From the NCBI GenBank assembly GCA_035647615.1, contig DASRND010000035.1, forward strand, positions 61,001 through 125,000: DNA of 64,000 nucleotides, given 5' to 3'. The stretch's first letter is position 1, and every line of letters starts with the position of its first letter. The translations under genes were made by a program, and so were the position numbers. The notes beneath the pieces are model-generated. The model ran no database searches, was not told the origin of the DNA, and saw only the letters and a program-made list of their open reading frames with translations. This document shows, piece by piece, positions 17,967 through 25,658 of the stretch. Origin of the DNA: Bacteroidales bacterium. Its GTDB lineage: Bacteria > Bacteroidota > Bacteroidia > Bacteroidales > 4484-276.

Positions 17967-18170
17967 CCCTTCGGCTACGCTCAGGGCAGGTGTGGTTCAT
18001 TGTTCGATGTTCCTGTGGTTCGGACGAAGTTTCGGTGGTTGCAGTGGCTCTGGTGGCTGAGCGGAGCCGAAGCCAGATTGTCAAAACCAGCTTGTCGAAG
18101 CCCGGGGTTCATCGTTAGCGTTTGGACGAGGCTGAGCCTCGTCCTTTCTATTTTATAGGCTTTAGCCTAT
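17967..18170. repeat. Mosaic of short palindromes (includes family B copy 1) in a 550-bp intergenic region
   Basis: The gene-free stretch 17703-18252 holds three palindromic blocks: CCCTTCGGCTACGCTCAGGG (17967-17986), its related inverted form GGCTGAGCGGAGCCGAAGCC (18055-18074), and a family B unit made of a 21-bp palindrome with arms GGACGAGGCT (18124-18144) plus ATAGGCTTTAGCCTAT (18155-18170). A complete family B unit recurs, inverted, at 51679-51725. No gene is seen here. Confidence 0.75.
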
Positions 18171-18252
18171 TGAAATTTAGAAAATATTTAAAAACGGAAA
18201 AAAGGCAGTGTTTGCAGGAATAGAGGAAGCATTCGCAGAGCCAAAGTGTTCT

Positions 18253-19449
18253 TTACAACTTATGAATAAGATATTTGGATGAAATATTCCGCACCGGATA
18301 CCAGGCTGCCAGAAGGCCAAGAACGATGACGGTGGCAAATACCAGGAGAAAATCAACCGCTTTAATTGCCACCGGATAGGCGTCTACCACAAAAGTTCCG
18401 GAGCCGCCTCCCAAACTTATCAGTCCGAAAGTTTGTTGCAGCCAACTGATAAGACCGCCCAACAGCAGCCCCAATAAGGCGCCGCCAATCGAAATCATGA
18501 TGCCTTCAAACAAAAAGATGCGCCTGATCAGACGGTTGGAAGCACCCATGCTGTGCAGCACTGCCACATCTTTTTTCTTGTCGAGGATAAGCATCGTCAA
18601 GGAGCTAATAACGTTGAAGGTGGCGATGATGAGAATGAAAGTTAGAATGAGAAAAATTGCCCACTTCTCCGACTGCATCACACGATAAAGCAATGCCTGC
18701 TGTTCAAAACGATCTTTCACCACGAAATCGCTGCCGATGATATTTTTGATTTCTTCTTTTACTTTTTTCGTGCTGTAGCCCGGCGCCAGACCCACTTCCA
18801 CGCTGGTAACCTCACTGGTGTAGTCGAGCAGCGAGCGGGCTGTTTCGATAGGCATCACGGCATATTTGGTATCAAAATCCTGCTGGATGCTAAAAATCGC
18901 AGAAGGAAAAATCCCTTTGCTATTGAAGGCCTGCTCAATATTAGCGCCAAAACGCCCTTCGCGACGCGGCACATAAACCATCACCGGATTGAGCAAATCG
19001 TTGAGGCTGGCACCAAGAAAATACGAAACTCCTGCGCCGAGAATTAATCGCGGCTGCCCCATCTCTTGCAGCAGAAACTTTCCGGCGATCAGCATCGTAT
19101 CCAACCCCGTCATCTCTTCAAATTCCTCGCTCACGCCTTTGATGGTGGCAATATATTGCTTGTCGCGATATTTAAACAAAGCGTTTTCTTCCACCACCTG
19201 CGTCAGAACAAACACCCCCGGAAGGTTTTGCAGCTTTTCGTATGGAAAAGTTTCGTAATCGAAAGTTTTGCCTTTTTCGGTAGTAATGGCAAGGTCGGGA
19301 TTAAAGGAGTTGAACAGAGATGTAATGAGGCCTTCAAAACCATTAAACACCGACAAAACGATGATGAGCGCCATAGTTCCTACCGTTACCCCGGCCAGCG
19401 AAATGGCCGAGATGATGTTGATAATGTTGTGCGTTTTTTTGGCAAACAA
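18253..19449 (-). CDS. LolC/LolE-like ABC transporter permease (FtsX family)
   Basis: 398 residues from a TTG at 19447-19449. The protein has one N-terminal membrane span (ISAISLAGVTVGTMALIIVL), a periplasmic domain of about 200 residues (MacB/LolE type) and three C-terminal spans, as in the permeases that release lipoproteins from the inner membrane with the ATPase LolD (a lolD-like gene lies at 54604). The conserved family start (FPFYIARRYLFAKKTHN) can be read in frame upstream of the TTG, to about 19485, but that stretch contains no ATG, GTG or TTG and a stop lies at 19501-19503; the true start may therefore be a rare codon such as ATC at 19483-19485. Third gene after rbfA and a methyltransferase. 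Confidence 0.85.
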   Translation of the reverse strand: MFAKKTHNIINIISAISLAGVTVGTMALIIVLSVFNGFEGLITSLFNSFNPDLAITTEKGKTFDYETFPYEKLQNLPGVFVLTQVVEENALFKYRDKQYIATIKGVSEEFEEMTGLDTMLIAGKFLLQEMGQPRLILGAGVSYFLGASLNDLLNPVMVYVPRREGRFGANIEQAFNSKGIFPSAIFSIQQDFDTKYAVMPIETARSLLDYTSEVTSVEVGLAPGYSTKKVKEEIKNIIGSDFVVKDRFEQQALLYRVMQSEKWAIFLILTFILIIATFNVISSLTMLILDKKKDVAVLHSMGASNRLIRRIFLFEGIMISIGGALLGLLLGGLISWLQQTFGLISLGGGSGTFVVDAYPVAIKAVDFLLVFATVIVLGLLAAWYPVRNISSKYLIHKL

Positions 19450-19561
19450 ATATCGGCGGGCGATATAAAATGGAAATGATCTGATGACGATTGATTTTTT
19501 TTAAAACAGCAACAAGCTAATAACGCTTAATTGGTTTATTGATTATGCTGAAAGCCAGCGG

Positions 19562-20395
19562 CTACTTCCAGGCTTTCACCAGGAGGCCGGTGCCGGTTTT
19601 GGGATTAATATTCACATCCAGCAAGTTCATAATCAGTGCAAACCAATAAGTGAGCAAGTAATAAAACGGAAGCACGATAAAAAAGAGTTTGGACGCGTTG
19701 AGCATCAGGATGGGATATTTCATCGAGAGACGCCAGGATATTTTGCCGGGCCAGCCGTAGGTGTAGCGTGCTTCGGTGCGGCTGAATCCCGCGCTGCGGA
19801 GCTTCTGCTGTATCTCGTCGATATTATAGCCGTCGCGCACATGCTCATCGATAAACGAAACGGAACCGTTGTTGGCATAGCCTTCGTCCTTGTGATGATC
19901 GTGCACATCGGAGCCGCCCTTGTCGCTGGGCGTCGAAATCAGCAACATGCCACCCGGACGCATCGACTTGTGGAAATTTTTAAAAACCAAAACATCCTCT
20001 TCGATGTGCTCCATCACGTCCACCGACAAAACCAGATCGTAACTATCCGGCTTAACATATTGCGTCAGGTCGGCATAATCAAAGCTTACATTTTTAATAT
20101 TTGTCTTTGCAAAAAACTGGCGGCAATCTTCAATTTGCTCAGTTTTTACGTCCACTGCTTCAACATTCCATTCGCGATGTTTGCGCGCCATGTAATAAGT
20201 GTATTGTCCAAAGCCCGAACCAGCGTCGAGTACGTTGATTTTCTCATCACGCTCACAGGCAAACCGGCGCAACGCTTTTTTGACGTGCCAGGTGCGCAGC
20301 AGCAGCAAATCGAGCAGATGATAAAATGCCTTGCGCGCTGCTGTGGTGCGGTTGAACACCCGCCCCAACGAGTTTTTGATAGGATCGTATTGCAT
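19562..20395 (-). CDS. Class I SAM-dependent methyltransferase with a C-terminal hydrophobic segment
   Basis: 277 residues. The SAM-binding motif LDAGSGFGQYTYYMA is near residue 55, then VEAVDVKTEQIEDC (acidic loop) and DLVLSVDVMEHIEED (motif IV). Residues ~228-258 are hydrophobic (LFFIVLPFYYLLTYWFALIMNLL) and suggest membrane attachment, so a lipid or quinone-like substrate is possible. It lies between rbfA (70 bases upstream) and the LolC/E-like gene (112 bases downstream) on the same strand. The methyl acceptor cannot be predicted. Confidence 0.8.
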   Translation of the reverse strand: MQYDPIKNSLGRVFNRTTAARKAFYHLLDLLLLRTWHVKKALRRFACERDEKINVLDAGSGFGQYTYYMARKHREWNVEAVDVKTEQIEDCRQFFAKTNIKNVSFDYADLTQYVKPDSYDLVLSVDVMEHIEEDVLVFKNFHKSMRPGGMLLISTPSDKGGSDVHDHHKDEGYANNGSVSFIDEHVRDGYNIDEIQQKLRSAGFSRTEARYTYGWPGKISWRLSMKYPILMLNASKLFFIVLPFYYLLTYWFALIMNLLDVNINPKTGTGLLVKAWK

Positions 20396-20465
20396 CTAAA
20401 GAATATAGATTGTCTATTTTTTTAATAATAATTGCTCCATCACCTCCAACTTCTAAAATCCAAAC

Positions 20466-20807
20466 TCATTCATCGCTGAGCAGATCTTCGATATGTTCGA
20501 TGTAGTCGAGCGAATCGTCCACGTAAAACTCGAGTTCGGGAATGTGACGCACCTGATTTTTGATGATCGTGCCCAGATTGTAGCGTATCTCACGGCTGCG
20601 CTCGCGGAGGTCTTCGATGTTGATTTTTTTGCCACCAACAGCAAACAGGCTGAGGTAAACGCGTGCTATCGAGAGATCGCGCGTTACTTTAACTTTGGTA
20701 ACGGTGATAAGCGCGCCGCCAAAGTGGTTTTTACCTTCCAGCCTGAATATCTCGGCCAACTCCCGCAGCAGCATTTTGGAAATTTGTTGTTGTCGTTGTG
20801 AATCCAT
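20466..20807 (-). CDS. rbfA: Ribosome-binding factor A
   Basis: 113 residues, the usual RbfA length, with a single KH-like fold. Start MDSQRQQQISKMLLRELAEIF matches the family pattern (R-x-x-RV/QQ-I-x-x-x-L-x-x-E-L), followed by ITVTKVKVTRDLSIARVYLSLF and the helix ending in IRYNLGTIIKNQVRHIPELEFYVDDS. RbfA binds the 30S subunit during 16S 5'-end maturation and cold adaptation. It is the first gene of a three-gene minus-strand set. Confidence 0.93.
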   Translation of the reverse strand: MDSQRQQQISKMLLRELAEIFRLEGKNHFGGALITVTKVKVTRDLSIARVYLSLFAVGGKKINIEDLRERSREIRYNLGTIIKNQVRHIPELEFYVDDSLDYIEHIEDLLSDE

Positions 20808-20899
20808 CGGGCAAAATTAATATTTTCTGTGTCTGTTTTTTGTTAATGATGGCAAACAGATTTGCAAAAGGATTGTTTTAACTAAAAATCCTATAAAAC

Positions 20900-21151
20900 A
20901 TGAAAAACTACAAGCGAATCCTCCACAAGAATCTTCCCGTTTTGTTGACAGCCATTTTCTTCACTATTTTTGCTGCTTCAACCCTGGGTCAGTTGCCTAC
21001 TAATATTCCTTCTCCTAAAGCTGAGCCTGTCGACTTTTTTGGTTCTACCACTAACATCGTGCTCTATTTGGTCATCCCCATCGTCGTTATTGTTTTATTC
21101 ATCATTTGGCGCCGGCGCATCTCCAAAGGCAAAACCGACGAGGATCAGTAA
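20900..21151 (+). CDS. Small signal-peptide plus membrane-anchor protein, function unknown
   Basis: 83 residues. A hydrophobic N-terminus (LPVLLTAIFFTIFAAS, probably a cleaved signal, then GQLP) is followed by about 20 exported residues, a second span (IVLYLVIPIVVIVLFIIW) and the basic stop-transfer tail RRRISKGK. Small proteins of this build are common in Bacteroidota and have no known role. It is divergent from rbfA. Codon use looks like that of its neighbours. The stretch 21152-21403 after it holds only the tRNA promoter. Confidence 0.65.
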   Translation: MKNYKRILHKNLPVLLTAIFFTIFAASTLGQLPTNIPSPKAEPVDFFGSTTNIVLYLVIPIVVIVLFIIWRRRISKGKTDEDQ

Positions 21152-21352
21152 ATCCCTCAGCACCTTCTATAAGAAACCTATCCACAAATTTTCGCCAATT
21201 AAGCGAATGTTAGCTAAAAAATTCCTAGCATAGCTTAATCTACTTTTCTAATTATTTGTTTCGTTATGGTTACAAGCATCAGTCTTTTTGAGCTTGAATT
21301 AAAGTTTGAATCACCGAATTCAATTATTCTAAAAATAAATTAGCGCAAAACA

Positions 21353-21382
21353 TTTCTTATTTTAAGAAAATAATTACTTTTG
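21353..21382 (+). promoter_or_regulatory. Promoter of tRNA-Pro
   Basis: TTTC (21353-21356), spacer 18, TACTTTTG (21375-21382), the TAnnTTTG box; predicted start about seven bases on, roughly 15 bases before the tRNA. Confidence 0.6.
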
Positions 21383-21403
21383 CAGACCATTTTAAAGAAA
21401 ACA

Positions 21404-21476
21404 CGGGGTGTGGCGCAGTTGGTAGCGTGCTTGACTGGGGGTCAAGAGGCCGGGAGTTCGAGTCTCCCCACTCCGA
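21404..21476 (+). tRNA. tRNA-Pro (anticodon GGG)
   Basis: Acceptor stem CGGGGTG / CACTCCG (one G-T), anticodon stem CTTGA / TCAAG around CTGGGGG, T arm GGGAG-TTCGAGT-CTCCC; discriminator A. CCA is not encoded (the next bases are CAA). Confidence 0.95.
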
Positions 21477-21483
21477 CAAAATC

Positions 21484-21517
21484 AAAAAGGAATCCAATCA
21501 GCGGGTTCCTTTTTTTG
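21484..21517 (+). terminator. Terminator after tRNA-Pro
   Basis: AAAAAGGAA (21484-21492) pairs with TTCCTTTTT (21506-21514), continuing into a T run. Confidence 0.8.
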
Positions 21518-21542
21518 TTTGAACAGGGTGCTTTTTTTCAAT

Positions 21543-21576
21543 AAAAAAAGCCTGACAGTCACACCATCAGGCTTTT
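21543..21576 (-). terminator. Terminator after tRNA-Ser
   Basis: AAAAGCCTGA (21546-21555) pairs with TCAGGCTTTT (21567-21576); seven A on the plus strand (21543-21549) give the T tract on the minus strand. It begins at the CCA end of the tRNA. Confidence 0.85.
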
Positions 21577-21666
21577 GGCGGAGAAAGAGGGATTCGAACC
21601 CCCGGGCCAGCAATGCCGGCCAACAGATTTCGAGTCTGCCCCGTTCGACCGCTCCGGCATTTCTCC
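21576..21666 (-). tRNA. tRNA-Ser (anticodon CGA)
   Basis: Minus strand: acceptor GGAGAAA / TTTCTCC, discriminator G and an encoded CCA end. Anticodon stem CAGA / TCTG surrounds the loop with CGA. A long variable arm (GGCCGGC-ATTGC-TGGCC) marks the serine class. T arm GGGGGTTCGAATCCCTC. Confidence 0.95.
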
Positions 21667-21847
21667 GCGGCAAAAGTATAAAAATCTTCTCTCGTCCACA
21701 TCAAACATCATAAAAAAAACCCGGACTTTTATAACCACCATTTCTTACACCCAATAATTACAGCCTGATGATTCCAAAACGAACGCAAAGCTCTAAACCT
21801 GCTTTTATGATAAAGTTGTATGAATAGGCAGAGTCTAAAAATAGAGC

Positions 21848-21868
21848 GGACGAGGCAGAACCTCGTCC
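21848..21868. repeat. Dispersed palindrome, family B, partial copy
   Basis: 21 bp with outer arms GGACGAGG / CCTCGTCC and a slightly changed centre (CAGAA); the ATAGGC half-unit found in the complete copies is missing. Lies in the gap 21667-21902. Confidence 0.6.
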
Positions 21869-21902
21869 AAACTTGCTTTTGCGCCAAGCACCCAGCGCTT
21901 TG

Positions 21903-22661
21903 CTATTTCTTCTCAATCACATACGAATTGGCTTGTGCCAGAGGAGTAATCGACACATCGTTGATGCAAACGTGTGGCGGCAGCGTGGTGAGATAATAGG
22001 CCACATTGGCAATATCTTCTGGTTTGAGCGGCTGGTAGCCCTGGTAAACCTTTTCGGCGCGCTCGCCGTCACCTTTGAAACGAACCTGCGAAAACTCCGT
22101 TTCGACAAGTCCCGGTGCAATCTGCGAAACCTTAATATTTTGTCCGAGCGTATCGATTCGCAAACCTTTGGTGAGTGCATCTACAGCATGTTTGGTAGCG
22201 CAATACACATTGCCGCGCGGGTAAACTTCGCGTCCAGCCGTCGAACCAATGTTGATCACGTGCCCGCCTCCATGTTTTATCATCATCGGCACCACCTCCC
22301 GTGTTACGTAAAGCAGTCCTTTCACATTGGTATCAATCATGCGCTCCCAGTCTTCGATGGAACCTTCGTGCAGCTTGTCGAGACCAACGGCCAGTCCGGC
22401 ATTATTTACCAGGATATCAATCTTTTTCCAGCCATCGGGCAAATAATGGATGGCGTGCTCCACCTCAGCGCGATGAGTAACATCCATTTGCAAAAGCAAC
22501 ACCCGTGCGCGTGTGTTTTTTTCGAGTTTTTCTTTGAGTGCCGAGAGTCGTTCCACACGCCTGGCACTGATGATTACGTCAATGTTGTTTTTGGCAAAGT
22601 TTTCGGCGATAGCCTCGCCAATTCCGGAAGTAGCGCCGGTTATCAATGCAATTTTATTCAT
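21903..22661 (-). CDS. Short-chain dehydrogenase, YdfG-like (3-hydroxy acid / serine dehydrogenase type)
   Basis: 252 residues from the ATG at 22659-22661; an upstream frame exists but passes through the promoter at 22690-22720. Classical SDR marks: ITGATSGIG (residues 7-15), NNAG (86-89), catalytic Ser140, Tyr153 and Lys157 (YCATK). The C-terminal part PGLVETEFSQVRFKGD and LPPHVCIN closely follows E. coli YdfG, an NADP-dependent dehydrogenase acting on serine, allo-threonine and 3-hydroxypropionate. Cytoplasmic. Substrate assignment rests on family similarity only. Confidence 0.88.
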   Translation of the reverse strand: MNKIALITGATSGIGEAIAENFAKNNIDVIISARRVERLSALKEKLEKNTRARVLLLQMDVTHRAEVEHAIHYLPDGWKKIDILVNNAGLAVGLDKLHEGSIEDWERMIDTNVKGLLYVTREVVPMMIKHGGGHVINIGSTAGREVYPRGNVYCATKHAVDALTKGLRIDTLGQNIKVSQIAPGLVETEFSQVRFKGDGERAEKVYQGYQPLKPEDIANVAYYLTTLPPHVCINDVSITPLAQANSYVIEKK

Positions 22662-22689
22662 AGATAAATTTTTTAATAATGATGAAAAA

Positions 22690-22720
22690 CAAAAATAAGC
22701 TTTTTGGTCAAGCCAACCAA
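22690..22720 (-). promoter_or_regulatory. Promoter of the YdfG-like gene
   Basis: Minus strand TTG (22720-22718), spacer 20, TATTTTTG (22697-22690), a perfect -7 box; about 29 bases before the ATG. It fixes the start codon at 22661. Confidence 0.65.
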
Positions 22721-22739
22721 TTAACAACCTGACAACTTC

Positions 22740-22768
22740 TTTAGCCAACAAATTTTAACCTACCTTTG
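22740..22768 (+). promoter_or_regulatory. Promoter of the GreA/B-like gene
   Basis: TTTA (22740-22743, one mismatch to TTTG), spacer 17, TACCTTTG (22761-22768). Divergent from the promoter at 22690-22720. Confidence 0.55.
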
Positions 22769-22806
22769 ATACCTTTTAAAAAATTAGCCACAAAAATCAA
22801 TCAAAG

Positions 22807-23307
22807 ATGAGCAGGGCATTTGTTAACGAAGACAACCATCAGGAAGCTCCAATAATTCGTCCGCGTGCAGATTTGCCGGAAGGCGTCACCAATTATGTTA
22901 CACCAAACGGATTTCAGGCCTTGTTGGATGAAAAAGAAGCACTGCTGCTGGAGCAGAAAAACCTGGAGAACCGCAGCGAAAGTGAGCTGCGCTCGATGCA
23001 TACGGTCATAAACGGAAAGCTGCAAATGCTCGACTTGCGCATAGCTTCAGCACGTATCATTGACCCAGAAACGCAGCCAAAAGACACCATTCATTTTAGC
23101 GCTAATGTGCTTATGCAAATACTACCGTCGGACAAGACGCAGCAGTTTCAGATTGTGGGTGTAGATGAAGCCGATCTAAAAAAAGGGAAGATTGCTTTCA
23201 CATCACCGCTGGCAAAAGCGCTTTCGCTAAAAAAAGCTGGTGATATCGCTGAGCTGCATCTGGCGCATGGCACGCGCAGCTTTAAAATTCTCAGCATCAG
23301 CTATTGA
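22807..23307 (+). CDS. GreA/GreB-family transcription elongation factor
   Basis: 166 residues. It begins MSRAFVNEDN as in GreB-like proteins; then a helical, probably coiled-coil region (about residues 35-78), and a C-terminal FKBP-like domain with QIVGVDEADLKKGKIAFTSPLAKALSLKKAGDIAEL, the typical GreA/B C-domain motif. Such factors enter the secondary channel of RNA polymerase and stimulate cleavage of backtracked RNA. The acidic tip residues cannot be assigned with confidence here, so a regulatory non-cleaving homologue is also possible. Monocistronic, with its own promoter. Confidence 0.85.
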   Translation: MSRAFVNEDNHQEAPIIRPRADLPEGVTNYVTPNGFQALLDEKEALLLEQKNLENRSESELRSMHTVINGKLQMLDLRIASARIIDPETQPKDTIHFSANVLMQILPSDKTQQFQIVGVDEADLKKGKIAFTSPLAKALSLKKAGDIAELHLAHGTRSFKILSISY

Positions 23308-23392
23308 TTCCGAAAGCAGCAATGTTTACAACGAATCCTTTTCCAGAACTCATCACTCATCTCTTCTTTCAAACTTCTAAAATCAAAAAGCT

Positions 23393-24841
23393 TTATTCGA
23401 CTTTCGCAACATCGAAGTTCTGCAGGAAGTGAAACAGTAGCCGGATTCCTGTGCCGGTGCCTCCCAGCCCGCGGTAGCTATCGCGTTTTTCGGCAAAGGC
23501 TACTCCGGCGATATCGAGATGAATATAGGGATAGCTGGTAAACTTCTGAAGAAACTTCCCTGCGGTGATCATGCCGGCTTCGGCGGGGCCAGAGTTTTTC
23601 AGGTCGGCGATATCACTTTTCATCAGTTCGCCATACTCATCCCAAAACGGAAAAGTCACCACACGCTCATAAACCTGATCGCCGCTGGTGGTAAGTTGTT
23701 GAATAGCTCCGTCGGCTTTTGTCTGCATGGCAGCCATAGCATATCGTCCCAGCGCACGAACAGCAGAGCCTGTAAGTGTTGCAGCGTCGATCACCAGCAA
23801 TGGGTTGTAGCGCCCGGCATAAATCAGAGCGTCGGCCAGCAAAAGACGTCCCTCGGCGTCGGTGTTGGTAATTTCAACCGTGGTACCATCGGCCATGGTG
23901 ATGATATCGCCGGGAACAATTGCATTGGCGTTTAGCCGGTTGTCGGTAGCGGGCAGCAGTGCCACCAGATGCAGCGGCAACTTTGCGTTAGCAGCCATGC
24001 AAACGGCAGCGGCCATTGTTGCGGCGCCGCTCATGTCGCTCTTCATATCATTCATGCTTTTGCCGGTTTTGATGTTGAGACCGCCTGTGTCGTAGGTCAC
24101 GCCTTTTCCTACCAGCACAATCGGACGCTCGTTGTGTGGATTTTCCGGTTTGTATTCGAGGATGGTAAAGGTAGGTGCATCCACGCTACCGGCATTCACG
24201 GCAAGCAGCCCTCCCATCTTGAGCGCTTCTATTTTTTTCCGGGTAAGAATCTCTGCATGTATTCCGGCATCATCGGCCATAGCTTTGAAATGCTGCGCCA
24301 TTTGCGTAGCATTAAGATGATTTACCGGTTCGTTTACCAAATCTCGGGCTTTGCTTACAGCTTCAGCCATCTTCTGCAGTAACTCAATCTGCTCATCCTT
24401 CACGTGTTCATCGGCGATGTACACTGTGGCAAGCGTATGTTTTTTGTCGGCTTCTTTTTTAAAATATTTGATAAACTGATAATTCCCCAGCACGGTGCCC
24501 TCAGCCATAGCCAGCAATTGCGCTGCAGAGGCTCCGGCTCCTGTAATCGTCACGTCGGCAATTTGCAATTTATTGGCTTCGCTCTGCAATTCATCGCCGG
24601 CTTTGCGGCACGTTTCGAGCAACAGATGATCTGACTTATCAGCCGGCATTATCTTTACAAAAATCCAATGGCTTATTTTATTAAAACTAAAAGAGGTGAG
24701 CTGATGCGTATTGTTTTGGGTGATGATGTAGTCGCGTTCGTCGGCAGTAAGAAATCTGGCTTCGAGGGTGGCAACATCAGTTACAAGAATAGCAACGGAA
24801 GCATTCTTTGCAGGATGTGAAGTTTTTTTTATGGTAGTCAT
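23393..24841 (-). CDS. pepA: Leucyl aminopeptidase, M17 family
   Basis: 482 residues. The metal-site and catalytic motifs of the family are present: VGKGVTYDTGGLNIKTG (lysine and aspartate ligands), MKSDMSGAATMA, and the signature NTDAEGRLLLADAL. The N-terminal ~165 residues form the less conserved macro-like domain. It removes N-terminal residues from peptides in the cytoplasm with two divalent metals and would complete digestion of peptides released by the exported proteases of this window. Transcribed alone on the minus strand. Confidence 0.93.
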   Translation of the reverse strand: MTTIKKTSHPAKNASVAILVTDVATLEARFLTADERDYIITQNNTHQLTSFSFNKISHWIFVKIMPADKSDHLLLETCRKAGDELQSEANKLQIADVTITGAGASAAQLLAMAEGTVLGNYQFIKYFKKEADKKHTLATVYIADEHVKDEQIELLQKMAEAVSKARDLVNEPVNHLNATQMAQHFKAMADDAGIHAEILTRKKIEALKMGGLLAVNAGSVDAPTFTILEYKPENPHNERPIVLVGKGVTYDTGGLNIKTGKSMNDMKSDMSGAATMAAAVCMAANAKLPLHLVALLPATDNRLNANAIVPGDIITMADGTTVEITNTDAEGRLLLADALIYAGRYNPLLVIDAATLTGSAVRALGRYAMAAMQTKADGAIQQLTTSGDQVYERVVTFPFWDEYGELMKSDIADLKNSGPAEAGMITAGKFLQKFTSYPYIHLDIAGVAFAEKRDSYRGLGGTGTGIRLLFHFLQNFDVAKVE

Positions 24842-24933
24842 GATAGTAGATTTTTTATTTGGAATGCAAAGAAAGGAATTTCCGGCGGGATGCTTTTCAA
24901 CTACACTGGTAGGCTCTTCAAGTCTAAAATAAA

Positions 24934-24965
24934 TTTCTCTCTGAAATATTTATCTGCTAAATTTG
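24934..24965 (+). promoter_or_regulatory. Promoter before the protein at 25003
   Basis: TTTC (24934-24937), spacer 20, TAAATTTG (24958-24965). Confidence 0.5.
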
Positions 24966-25002
24966 CCATCAAATTTAAGCCCCATCTTTAATAAAAAAAG
25001 AA

Positions 25003-25566
25003 ATGATAATGAGAAAGATCGCTTTACTTTTCCTTCTTTTAGTCAGCCTCTCCTCCTTTGCGCAGGCTGACCGGAATGAAATTACAACACAAAAAGCAAG
25101 ATTCCTGCAAACGGCAAGTCCTGACACAACCACTGATATCCGCTATCAAAGAAAAGGGAAAGCGTTTGTAGAAGCTGGCTATGACTTTGGCGCTAACTTC
25201 GGCCAATTAAAACTAAACATGGTTTTTGGGTTGCAGGTAAGTCCGCAATTTTATTGGGGAATGGGGGCAGGCGTGCGGCTTGTAATGGATGAACCGAATC
25301 TTGTTCCGGTTTTCCTGAATTTCAAATACAACCTCACAGATGGGGTCGCACCCGCATTTGTCGCGATTGACGCCGGCTTCACACTCGCTTTCGACAAACT
25401 TGGATATGGCGGTGGGTGGATGTTAGATCCCAGATTTGGCATTCGTATCAAAGCCAACGAAAGCCTGGCTGTAGATTTGAGCGTAGGATTCGAATACCAG
25501 CGCGGGAATCTTTACGCCGGACATTACTTTCACGGAGTGGGCATTCATGCAGGGTTGTTTTTCTAA
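25003..25566 (+). CDS. Exported protein, probable small outer-membrane beta-barrel
   Basis: 187 residues with a clear signal peptide (RKIALLFLLLVSLSSFAQA). The mature part has alternating polar and hydrophobic stretches rich in Gly and aromatic residues (FVEAGYDFGANFGQLKLNMVF, FYWGMGAGVRLVM, LAVDLSVGFEYQRG) and ends in GLFF, with the final phenylalanine typical of outer-membrane barrels. No specific family was recognised. The frame also permits a start two codons on (MRK). No linked gene explains its role. Confidence 0.65.
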   Translation: MIMRKIALLFLLLVSLSSFAQADRNEITTQKARFLQTASPDTTTDIRYQRKGKAFVEAGYDFGANFGQLKLNMVFGLQVSPQFYWGMGAGVRLVMDEPNLVPVFLNFKYNLTDGVAPAFVAIDAGFTLAFDKLGYGGGWMLDPRFGIRIKANESLAVDLSVGFEYQRGNLYAGHYFHGVGIHAGLFF

Positions 25567-25658
25567 ATTTTATCGTTACTTTTACCATTCATTGAAAAAG
25601 AGCAGGATTTAAAATTGCCTGGAGTAGTAAGTTTTAACTTAGGTTTTCTTTTATAAAA

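Noticed and set aside
17880..18158. 92-codon plus-strand frame in the palindrome-rich gap
   Set aside because: Runs across palindromic repeats, no ribosome site, no homologous-looking segment.
22662..22751. Longer start for the YdfG-like gene
   Set aside because: The extension passes through a promoter (22690-22720) and precedes the family's normal N-terminus.
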